Position numbers and translations under genes: made by a program
NCBI RefSeq assembly: GCF_000633535.1
Contig: NZ_AYMR01000012.1
Span: forward strand, 1 to 50,127
Reading direction: 5' to 3'
Length of the DNA stretch: 50,127 nt
Origin: Leifsonia aquatica H1aii
GTDB lineage: Bacteria; Actinomycetota; Actinomycetes; Actinomycetales; Microbacteriaceae
In this document: positions 33,879 through 42,111 of the stretch, one piece after another
How the letters are laid out: every line of letters begins with the position of its first letter
Numbering within the stretch: position 1 is the first letter of the stretch
The notes under the pieces: generated by a model
Seen by the model: the letters and a program-made list of their open reading frames with translations, nothing else
What the model was told of the DNA's origin: nothing
Database searches by the model: none

Positions 33879-35126
33879 ATGAAGAGAATGCGCTGGCTCG
33901 CCCTGGGCACCGCCGCCCTGGTCGCCGCCACCCTCGCCGGATGCTCGTCCTCCGGATCCGGCGGAGAACAGACCGCGGGCAAGAACCTCACGGTCTGGGT
34001 CATGGGCGACAGCTCCGCCCACTTCGACGCCCTGGTCAAGCCGTTCGAGGAGAAGACCGGCATCGACGTCAAGACGGTCGCCATCCCCTGGGACAACGTC
34101 GACCAGAAGTTCACCACCGCCGTCGCCTCCGGCGGCGGACCCGACGTGCTGCAGATCGGGCTCTCGAAGCTGCGGACCTACGCCGACAGCGGCGCCCTGC
34201 TCACGCTCGACGATGCCGCCCTCGCCGATCACCCCCACCTCGCCGCGTCGAACTTCGTCGACGGGGTCGCGGGCGATGCCACGGCCATCGGCGGCAAGGT
34301 CGTCTCGATGCCGTGGGTGTCCGACACCCGGGTGCTCTTCTACCGCACCGACATCCTCCAGGCCTCGGGCATCGACGCCCCTCCCGCCACGTGGGACGAG
34401 CTCCGCGCCGACGCCAAGACCCTGGCGGCGCGCGGCGACGGATCGTACGGCTACTACATCCCGCAGTGGGACAGCGCCCTCCCCGTCGTCATGACGTGGG
34501 ATCAGGGCGGGGAGATCGTGGACTCGAAGGGGAAGATCGACTTCGACACCCCGGCCTTCGACAAGGCGGTCGACCTCTACACCGGGCTGTACGCCGACAA
34601 GAGCGTCCCCACGAACAGCGACTTCGACCAGACCCAGGGCTTCATCACCGGCTCCACGCCGATGCTGGTCAGCGGCCCCTACCTCGCCGCCGCCATCACC
34701 CAGTCCGCCCCGGACCTGGCCGGCAAATGGAACGTGACCACCGTTCCCGCGGCCGACAAGGACACCTCCCTCCTCGCCGGCTCGAACCTCGGCGTCTGGG
34801 GATCGACGAAGAACAAGGCCGGCGCGCTGGAGCTGCTCGACTACCTCTCGCAGCCCGACGTGCAGGTGAAGTGGTACGAGTCCGACGGCCAGCTCCCCAC
34901 CGTGAAGAAGGCGCTCGAGGACCCGACGCTCACGGCCGACCCGATGGTCGCGGTCTACACCAAGCAGCTCGCCTCCTCCCGGCTCCTGCCCCTCGTGCCC
35001 AACTGGGACGGGGAGACCGGCAAGGCGCTGCTCGACTCGCTCAACTCGATCGTGCTCACCGGCGCGAACCGGGACGACGCGTTGAAGACCCTGTTCACCT
35101 CCACCAGCGGAACCTCCGCGAAATGA
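33879..35126 (+). CDS. Sugar ABC transporter substrate-binding lipoprotein
   Basis: 415 residues; ATG 33879 behind GAAAGGAAA. Lipobox LAGC ends an 18-21-residue signal, so the protein is anchored to the membrane outer face. The rest is a family 1 solute-binding protein: FEEKTGIDVKTVAIPW, GGGPDVLQIG, PWVSDTRVLFYRTDIL, and TPMLVSGPYLAA, as in oligosaccharide binders. The neighbouring GH5 genes suggest beta-glucan oligosaccharides as the ligand. First gene of a five-gene unit; overlaps the next gene (ATGA). Confidence 0.93.
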   Translation: MKRMRWLALGTAALVAATLAGCSSSGSGGEQTAGKNLTVWVMGDSSAHFDALVKPFEEKTGIDVKTVAIPWDNVDQKFTTAVASGGGPDVLQIGLSKLRTYADSGALLTLDDAALADHPHLAASNFVDGVAGDATAIGGKVVSMPWVSDTRVLFYRTDILQASGIDAPPATWDELRADAKTLAARGDGSYGYYIPQWDSALPVVMTWDQGGEIVDSKGKIDFDTPAFDKAVDLYTGLYADKSVPTNSDFDQTQGFITGSTPMLVSGPYLAAAITQSAPDLAGKWNVTTVPAADKDTSLLAGSNLGVWGSTKNKAGALELLDYLSQPDVQVKWYESDGQLPTVKKALEDPTLTADPMVAVYTKQLASSRLLPLVPNWDGETGKALLDSLNSIVLTGANRDDALKTLFTSTSGTSAK

Positions 35127-36058
35127 GCTCCGGCGGTGCGCGGTGGCATCGGCCGCCGCGCATCGCCGGCCATGAGGCCATGAAGACCCGACTCGTCCCC
35201 TACACCTTCGTCGCTCCGGCGATGCTGCTGCTGATCGCCTTCGGCATCCTGCCGATCGCCGTCGCCCTCCTGGTCAGCTTCACCGACATGAACCTGGCCG
35301 GTCTCGGCGACTGGTCGCGCATCCAGTTCGTCGGCGGAGACAACTACTCCGCGCTGTTCGCCGACCCGGCGTTCTGGCAGGCGCTCGGAAACACCGCCCT
35401 GTTCGCGCTGATCGGCGTCCCGAGCGTGATCGTGCTCTCCCTGGTGATCGCCCTCGCCCTCAACCGCTCGCAGGGGCGCTTCTTCCGGGCGCTCCGTTCC
35501 TTCTACTTCGTCCCGGCGATCACGGCGATCGTCGCGGTCGCGCTGGTCTGGGGCTACCTGTACAACACGCAGTTCGGCCTCTTCAACTATCTGCTCTCGA
35601 CCGTCGGGCTGCCGCCGGTGCCGTGGCTGTCCGACCCCACCGTCGTGAAGTTCTCGGTGGTGCTCGTCGCCGTATGGCGCGGCCTGGGCCTGAACGTGAT
35701 CATCTTCCTGGCGGCTCTGCAAGGCGTGCCCAAGGAGTACCTCGAGGCCGCCGCGATCGATGGGGCGTCCGGCTTCCGGCGCACCGTGTCGATCGTCATC
35801 CCCCTGCTGCGCTTCGCGATCTTCTTCGTCACCATCACGACGGTGATCGCCTGGCTGCAGTTCTTCGACGAACCCTTCGTGCTCACCAAGGGCGGCCCGC
35901 TCGGGGCCTCCACCTCGATCGCGCTCTTCCTCTATCAGAAGGGGTTCTCGTCGAGCCAGTTCGGCTACGCCAGCGCCGGCTCGGTCGTCCTGGTCGCGAT
36001 CATCGCGATCATCACCGTCGTCCAGCTGCGGCTGAGGAGGTCCGATGTCGACTACTGA
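35123..36058 (+). CDS. Sugar ABC transporter permease (MalF-like)
   Basis: 311 residues if translation starts at the ATG overlapping the previous stop; an in-frame ATG at 35180 (MKTRLVPYTFVAPAML) gives a more usual N-terminus and is possible. Six membrane segments. The cytoplasmic EAA loop reads EYLEAAAIDGASGFRRTVSIVIP, the site that docks the ATPase. No ATPase gene is present in the operon, so a shared MsiK-type ATPase elsewhere is expected, as is common in actinobacteria. Confidence 0.92.
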   Translation: MSSGGARWHRPPRIAGHEAMKTRLVPYTFVAPAMLLLIAFGILPIAVALLVSFTDMNLAGLGDWSRIQFVGGDNYSALFADPAFWQALGNTALFALIGVPSVIVLSLVIALALNRSQGRFFRALRSFYFVPAITAIVAVALVWGYLYNTQFGLFNYLLSTVGLPPVPWLSDPTVVKFSVVLVAVWRGLGLNVIIFLAALQGVPKEYLEAAAIDGASGFRRTVSIVIPLLRFAIFFVTITTVIAWLQFFDEPFVLTKGGPLGASTSIALFLYQKGFSSSQFGYASAGSVVLVAIIAIITVVQLRLRRSDVDY

Positions 36059-36956
36059 ACTGCTCGCACGCGGGAGCCGTGCGCCGGCCGCGGACGAGGA
36101 CGGCGGCCTCGGGGCGCCGGAGAGACGGGGCCGCAGGAACAGGCGCGGCCGAGCCGGCACGATCGTCATCGGCGCCGTGCTGGGCGCGGGCGCCCTGATC
36201 ACCGCGTTCCCCTTCCTGTGGATGGTGTTCGCGTCCGTCAAGCCGCGCAGCGAGTCGGTGGCCTACCCGCCGCAGCTGCTGCCGCAGAAGCCGACGCTCG
36301 AGTACTTCGTCCAGCTGTTCACCGAGCTCGACTTCGGCCGCTACCTGCTGAACACCCTCATCATCGTGGTGATCTGCATGCTGGGCCTGCTGCTAATGGC
36401 CGCGGCCGGGTACGGCTTCGCGAAGTTCACCTTCCGCGGCCGGGACGCCCTGTTCTTCCTGGTGCTCGTCACCATGATGATCCCGGGCCAGGTCACCATG
36501 ATCCCCAGCTACCTCATCCTGAACGGGATGAAGCTGACGAACACGCTCATCGGCATCGCTCTGCCCATGCTCGTCTCCGGGTTCGCGGTGTTCCTGTTCC
36601 GGCAGTTCATGGCGACAATCCCCACCGAGATCGTCGAGGCGGCGCGGATGGACGGCGCCGGCGAGTGGCGGATCTTCTTCCGCATCATCCTGCCGATGTC
36701 GGGACCGATCCTCGCCGTGCAGGTGGTGCTCACGTTCATCGCGGGATGGAACAGCTTCCTCTGGCCGCTCATCATCGCCAACGACCAGAGCCTCTACACG
36801 CTGTCCGTCGGCCTCTCCCTGCTCAACCAGCAGATCGCGACCAACCCGTCGCTGCAGATGGCCGCCTCCACCCTGATGGTCGTCCCCATCCTGATCGTCT
36901 TCGTCGTATTCCAGCGCTACGTCGTCCAAGGCTTCGCGCTGTCCGGTCTGAAGTGA
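36045..36956 (+). CDS. Sugar ABC transporter permease (MalG-like)
   Basis: 303 residues; ATG 36045 lies inside the end of the previous gene (14-bp overlap) behind GAGGAGG. A basic, disordered first 36 residues precede six membrane segments. EAA loop: EIVEAARMDGAGEWRIFFRIILP. Forms the membrane channel with the preceding permease. Confidence 0.92.
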   Translation: MSTTELLARGSRAPAADEDGGLGAPERRGRRNRRGRAGTIVIGAVLGAGALITAFPFLWMVFASVKPRSESVAYPPQLLPQKPTLEYFVQLFTELDFGRYLLNTLIIVVICMLGLLLMAAAGYGFAKFTFRGRDALFFLVLVTMMIPGQVTMIPSYLILNGMKLTNTLIGIALPMLVSGFAVFLFRQFMATIPTEIVEAARMDGAGEWRIFFRIILPMSGPILAVQVVLTFIAGWNSFLWPLIIANDQSLYTLSVGLSLLNQQIATNPSLQMAASTLMVVPILIVFVVFQRYVVQGFALSGLK

Positions 36957-36967
36957 GGAACCGAGAA

Positions 36968-38422
36968 ATGAGCAACCCGATGAACACCGTCCCCCGAGCG
37001 CGGCCCGCCGGTTTCGTGCGTGCCGACGGCACCCGCCTGGTGGACGACGACGGCCCCCTGCTCCTGCGCGGTGTCGGACTCGGCAACTGGCTGCTCGCCG
37101 AGGGGTACATGTGGGCCTTCGGCGACGAGATGGCCTCCCCGCGGCAGATCGAGCACCGGTTCGCCGAGCTGATCGGCCCCGAGCGCGCCGCGCACTTCTG
37201 GCGGCGGTTCCGGGACACGTTCATCACCGAGCGGGACATCGAGCTGATCGCTGCCCACGGCTTCGACCACGTGCGGCTGCCGATCAACGCGCGCGGGGTG
37301 ATGGACCCGGACGGCGGGCTGATCGAGGAGGGCTTCGAGCTCATCGAGCGCGCGGTCCGTTGGAGCGAGCGCTCCGGGCTGCGCATCCTGCTCGACCTGC
37401 ACGGCGCCCCGGGCGGGCAGACCGGCACCAACATCGACGATTCGCCCAACCGCATCCCCGAGCTGTTCATGTCTCCGCTCTACCGGGCGCAGACCGTCGA
37501 GCTGTGGCGGGAGCTCGCCCGGCGCTACCGCGACCGCGAGGCCGTCCTCGGCTACGACCTGCTCAACGAGCCGCTGCCGAACGAGTGGCAGCACCGCTAC
37601 AACGACGAGCTGATGGAGGTGTATCGCGAGCTGACGGCGGCGGTGCGCGAGATCGACGACCGCCACCTCCTGATGTACGAGGGCAGCCACTGGGCGACCA
37701 ACCCGGAGCCGGTGAGCGTGCGGTACGACGACAACCAGGCCGTCCAGTTCCACCGCTACTGGTGCCCGCCGGACGAGACCAGCATCGCCGAGTTCCTCCA
37801 GGTGCGGAACGACCTCGGCGTCCCCGTCTACATGGGCGAGGGAGGCGAGAACACACCGGGCTGGATCTACGCGGCCACCCGGCTCTACGAGCGGCACGGC
37901 ATCGGCTGGAACTTCTGGCCGTGGAAGAAGCTCGACACGCTGACCTCCCCGCTCTCCGTGCGCCGCCCGGACGGCTGGGACGTGATCGCCGACCCCCTGT
38001 CGCGACCGACCGCCGAGGACGCCGAGCGGATCCTCGACGCCTACCTGGAGGCGATCCCCGCCGACCGGTGCGACGTACGCGGCGGAGTGCTCGACGCCCT
38101 CTTCGCGCGGCCCGAGCTGCACCTGCCGGCGTGGACGGGGGTGCGTGACGCGGCCGAGACGCCGATCGTCGAGCTCACACCGGATGCCGTTCCCGAGGGG
38201 ATCTGGCACCACACGGCCGGGCGCCCCTACGCGCACGACGAGTTCGTTCCCGTGGCCCTCGCCCCCGGATCCCGGCTGGAGTTCGACTTCTCGGCGCGCC
38301 CGGCCTCCTGGAGCATCGACGCCGACCGCCCGCACGCGCTCACGACCAGCTGGGGCGACGGCAGGCTCACCCTCGCCGCCGACGAGCACGTCCTGATCCG
38401 CAGACTCGAGGTCGGCGTGTGA
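36968..38422 (+). CDS. Cytosolic glycoside hydrolase family 5 enzyme
   Basis: 484 residues; ATG 36968 is 11 bp after the permease stop, with GAGGAA upstream; ATG 36980 is a second choice. No signal peptide, so it acts inside on imported oligosaccharides. GH5 barrel: LLRGVGLGNWLLAEGYMW, DHVRLPIN, DLHGAPGGQTGTNIDD, LLNEPLP with acid/base Glu201, and VYMGEGGEN with nucleophile Glu291. The sequence fits exo-beta-glucanase/beta-glucosidase-like GH5. A beta-rich C-terminal part (about 385-484) may be an accessory domain. Its stop overlaps the ROK gene start. Confidence 0.9.
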   Translation: MSNPMNTVPRARPAGFVRADGTRLVDDDGPLLLRGVGLGNWLLAEGYMWAFGDEMASPRQIEHRFAELIGPERAAHFWRRFRDTFITERDIELIAAHGFDHVRLPINARGVMDPDGGLIEEGFELIERAVRWSERSGLRILLDLHGAPGGQTGTNIDDSPNRIPELFMSPLYRAQTVELWRELARRYRDREAVLGYDLLNEPLPNEWQHRYNDELMEVYRELTAAVREIDDRHLLMYEGSHWATNPEPVSVRYDDNQAVQFHRYWCPPDETSIAEFLQVRNDLGVPVYMGEGGENTPGWIYAATRLYERHGIGWNFWPWKKLDTLTSPLSVRRPDGWDVIADPLSRPTAEDAERILDAYLEAIPADRCDVRGGVLDALFARPELHLPAWTGVRDAAETPIVELTPDAVPEGIWHHTAGRPYAHDEFVPVALAPGSRLEFDFSARPASWSIDADRPHALTTSWGDGRLTLAADEHVLIRRLEVGV

Positions 38423-39669
38423 CGGGATATCGTCGAGCCATGACTGCTCCAACCCGGCCGGCCGTCTCCGGAACCCGGGAGTCGGCGACCGTGACGACCC
38501 TGCGCCAGCAGAACCGCGCCGCCGCGCTGCAGTTCGTGCTGCAGGCGGGGGAGACCACCCGTGCGGAGCTCGCCCAGCGTTGCGGGTTCTCCTCCGCGTC
38601 GGCGGCGAACATCACCGCCGAGCTCATCGAGGACGGCCTGATCGCCGAGGTCGGCTCCGTCGCCTCCCGGGGCGGCCGGCCCATCTCGCTCATCGCCCCG
38701 CGGGCCGACGGCGCCTACGCCATCGGCGTGGACGTGGGGGAGCGGGGCGTCGCCGTCGAACTCTTCGACCTCTCGCTCGCGATGGTGGACCGGGAGTTCC
38801 GGGGCGGCCGGCAGGAGGAGTCCCCCGACGACATCCACCGCGACCTCCAGGAGGCGGTCGCCGAGCTGCGCGACCGGAACCGTGAGCGCTGGCCCCGGGT
38901 GCTGGGGATCGGCCTCGGCCTCCCCGGCGTCGTGGAGACGGAGGCGGACGGCTCGCAGGTCCTCTACGCGCAGAGCCTCGGGTGGGCGCCCCGGCCGATC
39001 CCGCTCGACCTGGACCCGGACCTGCCGGTCTTCGCGGAGAACGGCGCCAAGACCCAGGCGCGGGCGGAGCTCTGGTACGGAGCCGCCCGGGGCATCGACC
39101 ACGCCGTCGTAGCCCTGCTCGGCCGCGGCGTCGGCCTCGGCGTCATCAGCGACGGGGAACTCGAGCACGGTGCGTTCAGCAGCGCCGGCGAGTGGGGGCA
39201 CACCAAGATCCGCTTCGGCGGCGCCCTCTGCCGGTGCGGGCAGCGCGGCTGCGTCGAGGCCTACCTGGGTGCGGACGCGATCCTGGCCGCATGGCAGGAG
39301 CGGGGCGGGTCGTTCGACGGCAGCGGATGGCAGGCGATCGGCGCCCTCCTCACCGCGGCGCAGACCGATGCGGAGGCCGCCAGCGTGGTCGACGAGGTGA
39401 TCGACGCGCTCGGCGCGGCGCTCGGAAGCGTCGTCAACCTGACCAACCCGGAGCGCATCGTCGTGGGCGGCTGGGTGGGGATGCGCCTGATGGAGCAGCA
39501 CTCCGAGCAGATCGCGGCGGCCGTCCGACGCAACTGCCTCGACCGGCTGGGCGCGCAGTTCGAGCTCGTCCCCGCCACCTTCGGCGGCGACACCGTCGCC
39601 CTCGGCTCCGCGCTCATGCCGATCCGGGCGCTCATCGACGCCCCGCGGTCGGAGCTCGCGGCCGGCTGA
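38419..39669 (+). CDS. ROK-family transcriptional repressor
   Basis: 416 residues from GTG 38419 (GTGA overlap with the GH5 stop), or 409 from ATG 38440. An N-terminal winged helix (about 30-85: GETTRAELAQRCGFSSAS, SRGGRPISLIAP) joins a ROK sugar-kinase-like domain. The ROK zinc motif CRCGQRGCVEAY and GEWGHT sugar-binding segment are intact. Such proteins are released from DNA by a sugar. Its position at the end of the operon and the shared palindrome before both transcription units make it the likely local regulator. Confidence 0.9.
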   Translation: MTGYRRAMTAPTRPAVSGTRESATVTTLRQQNRAAALQFVLQAGETTRAELAQRCGFSSASAANITAELIEDGLIAEVGSVASRGGRPISLIAPRADGAYAIGVDVGERGVAVELFDLSLAMVDREFRGGRQEESPDDIHRDLQEAVAELRDRNRERWPRVLGIGLGLPGVVETEADGSQVLYAQSLGWAPRPIPLDLDPDLPVFAENGAKTQARAELWYGAARGIDHAVVALLGRGVGLGVISDGELEHGAFSSAGEWGHTKIRFGGALCRCGQRGCVEAYLGADAILAAWQERGGSFDGSGWQAIGALLTAAQTDAEAASVVDEVIDALGAALGSVVNLTNPERIVVGGWVGMRLMEQHSEQIAAAVRRNCLDRLGAQFELVPATFGGDTVALGSALMPIRALIDAPRSELAAG

Positions 39670-39734
39670 GCACGGCGGCCGGCCGCCGGCATTGCTGCGG
39701 GCTCGGCCGGTCGGCCGCGGGTGCGTTCGGGGGG

Positions 39735-40823
39735 TCAGCGCAGCAGGCTCTCGACCAGGTCGCGGCCGAGCCGGGTGGTGGTCGCCACCTCGAGCTCGTA
39801 CTCCACGTAGCGTCCGCGCCGGGTCGCCGTGACGATCCCCGCGTCCCGGAGGGCCGCGAGATGGCGGGAGACCTCGGGCGCGGTCAGGCCCCAGGCCTCG
39901 GCGAGATCGGCGGTGGTGTGCGGCCCGCGCAGGAGGCTGCGGGCGAGGCGCAGTCGGACGGGATGGTCCAGCGCGTGCAACCGCTGCTGCACCACCTCCA
40001 CCGGGACCAGCTGCGGCGTGCGGCCGCCGGTCGACGGGTACTGGATGACGGGACGCCAGCCCGGGGCGTGCACGACCAGTACGTGCGGGTGCCCGAACAC
40101 GCTCGGCAGGAAGACCACGCCGCGATCGTCGGCGGTCGTCGCGCTGTCCTGCAGCTTGTCCACCACGAGGCAGTGCCGCTCGGCGTCCACCGTGATCGCG
40201 GGGGAGACGGCTTCGAGCACCCGGGCGACTCCCGCGGTGGCGAGCAGGTCGGACATCCGGCGGGCGTCGTCGACGAGCTGCGGCTTCACCCCGGCCCACA
40301 CGTCGGAGAAGAAGGCGGCGTCGCAGTCCTCCAGCAGGCGGCGCACGCGGGAGCGGGCGCGGCCGGGATCGTCGAGCACGACGTCGACGAACCCGAGCTG
40401 GCGGGGTCCGCGCGCCTGCGCGCGCTCGCGCGCCAGCCTCCGCGCGGCTGGATCCACCAGCGGAGACCCCAGCTCACGGAACAGGGGAATCGTCCCGCAG
40501 CTGCTCGTGAGCAGCGCGGCCGACACCCACGTCTCATCGTCCAGCCGGTCCATCGCATCCAACTCGTCGGCGAGGGTCGGCCCGGGATCCGCCGGCAGCA
40601 GCATGTCGGCGCGCGACGTGCGCCACAGGAAGTCGGCGTCGATCAGCCGGTCGAGCAGCTGCGGCTCCGTCGCCGCGGTCGTCGCGGTGACCCAGCCGTT
40701 CTGCGTCGGATGGTGCGTCGGCTCGACCAGCAGATGCATGGCCGCGCTCAGCTCGGCGAGAGGGGAGGGCGCGAACGAGAGCGGCTCCGCCGCCGTCCGC
40801 GGGAGTTCGATCGTGACGCTCAT
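39735..40823 (-). CDS. ArsR-like winged-helix regulator with DUF5937-type N-terminus
   Basis: 362 residues; ATG 40823. The first about 270 residues match the DUF5937-like domain seen in actinobacterial regulators (ELSAAMHLLVEPTHHPTQNGW). The C-terminus is an ArsR-type winged helix: HALDHPVRLRLARSLLRGPH, TTADLAEAWGLTAPEVSRHL and RRGRYVEYEL. No metal-binding Cys box is visible. A perfect inverted repeat lies 39 bp upstream, as expected for autoregulation. No obvious partner gene follows; the target is unknown. Confidence 0.85.
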   Translation of the reverse strand: MSVTIELPRTAAEPLSFAPSPLAELSAAMHLLVEPTHHPTQNGWVTATTAATEPQLLDRLIDADFLWRTSRADMLLPADPGPTLADELDAMDRLDDETWVSAALLTSSCGTIPLFRELGSPLVDPAARRLARERAQARGPRQLGFVDVVLDDPGRARSRVRRLLEDCDAAFFSDVWAGVKPQLVDDARRMSDLLATAGVARVLEAVSPAITVDAERHCLVVDKLQDSATTADDRGVVFLPSVFGHPHVLVVHAPGWRPVIQYPSTGGRTPQLVPVEVVQQRLHALDHPVRLRLARSLLRGPHTTADLAEAWGLTAPEVSRHLAALRDAGIVTATRRGRYVEYELEVATTTRLGRDLVESLLR

Positions 40824-40861
40824 GCCCCGAGTCTGACCCCGCGGCGGCCGCGGCGCCACGA

Positions 40862-40884
40862 CGATTGACGGAGTGCGTCAATCG
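40862..40884. promoter_or_regulatory. Inverted-repeat operator CGATTGACG-N5-CGTCAATCG
   Basis: Perfect 9-bp arms with a 5-bp spacer, 39 bp upstream of the ArsR-like start. The arms include TTGACG on each strand, so the element probably covers a -35 box. It resembles the TTGA/TCAA inverted repeats bound by ArsR-family proteins. Confidence 0.65.
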
Positions 40885-40922
40885 ACGCGCGGAGGCGGCC
40901 GGCCGTCGCGCACTGTTGCGGC

Positions 40923-41114
40923 ATGATCCTGATGCCGTCCGACGTGAACCTCCCGCCCGCCCTGCACCGCGCCGCCGCCGCTCCACTCCGACGAGAACTC
41001 CGTCGAGCGGAGCGCCGGTCGCGACGCACCGCCCACGCCCGGCTGCTGCGCGAGCGCCTGGACGCCGCCGACGCCGTCCGGAGCGACGCCGAGCGACGGC
41101 GGTTCTGGCTGTGA
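40923..41114 (+). CDS. Possible small Arg/Ala-rich protein (63 aa)
   Basis: An open frame from ATG 40923 divergent from the ArsR-like gene, with no convincing ribosome site. The product is a highly basic helix-like sequence (RRELRRAERRSRRTAHARLL). It could be a real small protein controlled from the shared operator, or a chance frame in GC-rich DNA. Confidence 0.35.
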   Translation: MILMPSDVNLPPALHRAAAAPLRRELRRAERRSRRTAHARLLRERLDAADAVRSDAERRRFWL

Positions 41115-41400
41115 CGGGTGCTCGAGCCGGCCGAAGGTGGCCGCGCTCCGGGCGACACGGCAACGTTCGCGCGCCACGCCGGTGTTCGCACGACACGCCG
41201 GTGTTCGCACGACACGCCGGTGAAGGGCGCGCGAGCCGATGCCTCGATGGAAGGAGCCGACGGCCTACGATTCGGCCGCTCCGGGTGCGGGGATCACGCC
41301 CGATCCGCGACAATCCGGGGATCTTCCCGACGGCCGGTCCAGGCCGCACCCGCGTCCCGATGTCGGTGGTCGGCCCTATAAAGGGGGCCGAGGCAAAAAA
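41115..41400. other. Intergenic stretch with tandem repeat
   Basis: No gene seen. It contains the 19-bp tandem repeat listed separately and, at 41371-41390, CGGCCC/GGGCCG around TATAAAGG, followed by an A-run that begins the AT-rich promoter region of the peptide gene. Confidence 0.4.
41156..41222. repeat. 19-bp tandem direct repeats
   Basis: Unit CACGCCGGTGTTCGCACGA occurs perfectly at 41175-41193 and 41194-41212, with a third partial copy at 41213-41222 and a degenerate first copy at 41156-41174. Spacing is exactly 19 bp without spacers, so it is not a CRISPR. Confidence 0.8.
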
Positions 41401-41409
41401 GTCGCAAAA

Positions 41410-41455
41410 CACTACATCTAGTGGAATGACAATCGTGTCATTAGGGTTATATAGT
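41410..41455 (+). promoter_or_regulatory. AT-rich promoter and operator of the 27-aa peptide gene
   Basis: ATGACA (41426-41431), 18-bp spacer, TATAGT (41450-41455) form a near-consensus promoter. The perfect inverted repeat AATGACA-atcg-TGTCATT (41425-41442) covers the -35 box, and CACTA-catc-TAGTG (41410-41423) lies just upstream. Transcription should begin at about 41462. Confidence 0.7.
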
Positions 41456-41462
41456 GGGTGAA

Positions 41463-41479
41463 CACCGCGAGAAGCGGTG
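41463..41479 (+). other. 5' stem-loop of the peptide mRNA
   Basis: CACCGC and GCGGTG form a stem with loop GAGAA at the predicted 5' end of the short transcript. Such 5' stems often protect mRNA from degradation. Confidence 0.5.
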
Positions 41480-41506
41480 AAAAACGAGACTTCAGGGGAG
41501 GCCATC

Positions 41507-41590
41507 ATGGACTACGAAAACGACAGCGTCGGCGGCTACGCGGTTCCTGTGGACCCGATGGACCTGCTGCAGTGCGACAGCTGCCAGTAG
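41507..41590 (+). CDS. 27-residue acidic peptide ending in a Cys-x-x-Cys-Gln motif
   Basis: ATG 41507 lies 6 nt after GGGGAGG, a very strong ribosome site. The peptide is acidic, has a Gly-Gly pair in its first half (NDSVGGYAV), a central VPVDPMDLL and ends LLQCDSCQ. It has no signal peptide or membrane segment. A promoter, 5' stem and T-tailed terminator give it a private transcript of about 180 nt. Possible roles: ribosomally made modified peptide or signal precursor (Gly-Gly as cleavage site, two Cys in the core), a metal-binding mini-protein, or a regulatory leader for the dehydratase genes behind the terminator. No modification enzyme is adjacent. Not recognised. Confidence 0.7.
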   Translation: MDYENDSVGGYAVPVDPMDLLQCDSCQ

Positions 41591-41610
41591 GCGCTGACCA
41601 TACGTGAAGA

Positions 41611-41642
41611 GAACCCCGGCCAGGCGGCCGGGGTTCTTTTTT
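41611..41642 (+). terminator. Strong intrinsic terminator after the peptide gene
   Basis: GAACCCCGGCC pairs perfectly with GGCCGGGGTTC around a 4-nt loop AGGC, followed by TTTTTT. This is the most canonical intrinsic terminator in the window. Confidence 0.95.
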
Positions 41643-41652
41643 CGTGGCCCCG

Positions 41653-41664
41653 TAGAATCGTCGG
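41653..41664 (+). promoter_or_regulatory. Putative -10 for leaderless dehydratase transcript
   Basis: TAGAAT (41653-41658) lies 6 nt before the GTG start at 41665 and no ribosome site is present, matching the layout of leaderless actinobacterial mRNAs. Confidence 0.5.
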
Positions 41665-42111
41665 GTGCCAGTGAATCCAGCTCTGCAAGGCCGCGCGTTC
41701 CCGCCGACCGCCCCCTACCTCGTCGGCCGGGAGAAGGTGCGCGAGTTCGCCCGCGCCGTGTTCGCGACCGACCCCGCCTCGTACGACGTCGAGGCGGCCC
41801 GAGCGGCCGGCCATGACGACCTCGTGGCCCCTCCGACGTTCTCGATCGTCGTGCAGCAGCTCTCGCTCGACCAGCTGCTCGCCGACCCGGAGGCCGACAT
41901 CGACTTCAGCCGCGTGGTCCACGGCGATCAGCGCTTCACCTTCACCCGTCCCGTCGTCGCCGGCGACGAACTCACCGGGACGCTCACCGTCACCGCGGTC
42001 AAGTCGCTCGGCGCCCACTCGATGGTGACCGCCGAGACCGTGATCGTCGACGCGGCCGGCGAGCACGTCGTGACCTCCACCTCCACCCTGGTCGTTCGAG
42101 GGGACGAATGA
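41665..42111 (+). CDS. MaoC-like dehydratase, FAS1-type N-terminal (HadA/HadC-like)
   Basis: 148 residues from GTG 41665, probably leaderless. A hot-dog fold of the MaoC_dehydrat_N type: GRAFPPTAPYLVGREKVREF at the start, PPTFSIVVQQ and VHGDQRFTFTRPVVAGDEL. In mycobacteria such a subunit binds substrate acyl chain and pairs with a catalytic HadB-like subunit to dehydrate 3-hydroxyacyl-ACP in fatty-acid elongation; here that partner is the next gene, overlapping by 4 bp. Confidence 0.88.
   Translation: MPVNPALQGRAFPPTAPYLVGREKVREFARAVFATDPASYDVEAARAAGHDDLVAPPTFSIVVQQLSLDQLLADPEADIDFSRVVHGDQRFTFTRPVVAGDELTGTLTVTAVKSLGAHSMVTAETVIVDAAGEHVVTSTSTLVVRGDE

Noticed and set aside
39673-39688. 16-bp palindrome CGGCGGCCGGCCGCCG as terminator of the ROK operon
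   Set aside because: No loop and no T-run; such palindromes arise easily at this GC content.
41156-41222. CRISPR array
   Set aside because: Repeats are contiguous with no spacers, and no cas genes are present.
41371-41390. Terminator at CGGCCC-TATAAAGG-GGGCCG
   Set aside because: It is followed by an A-run, not a T-run, on the plus strand, and no gene ends just before it on either strand.
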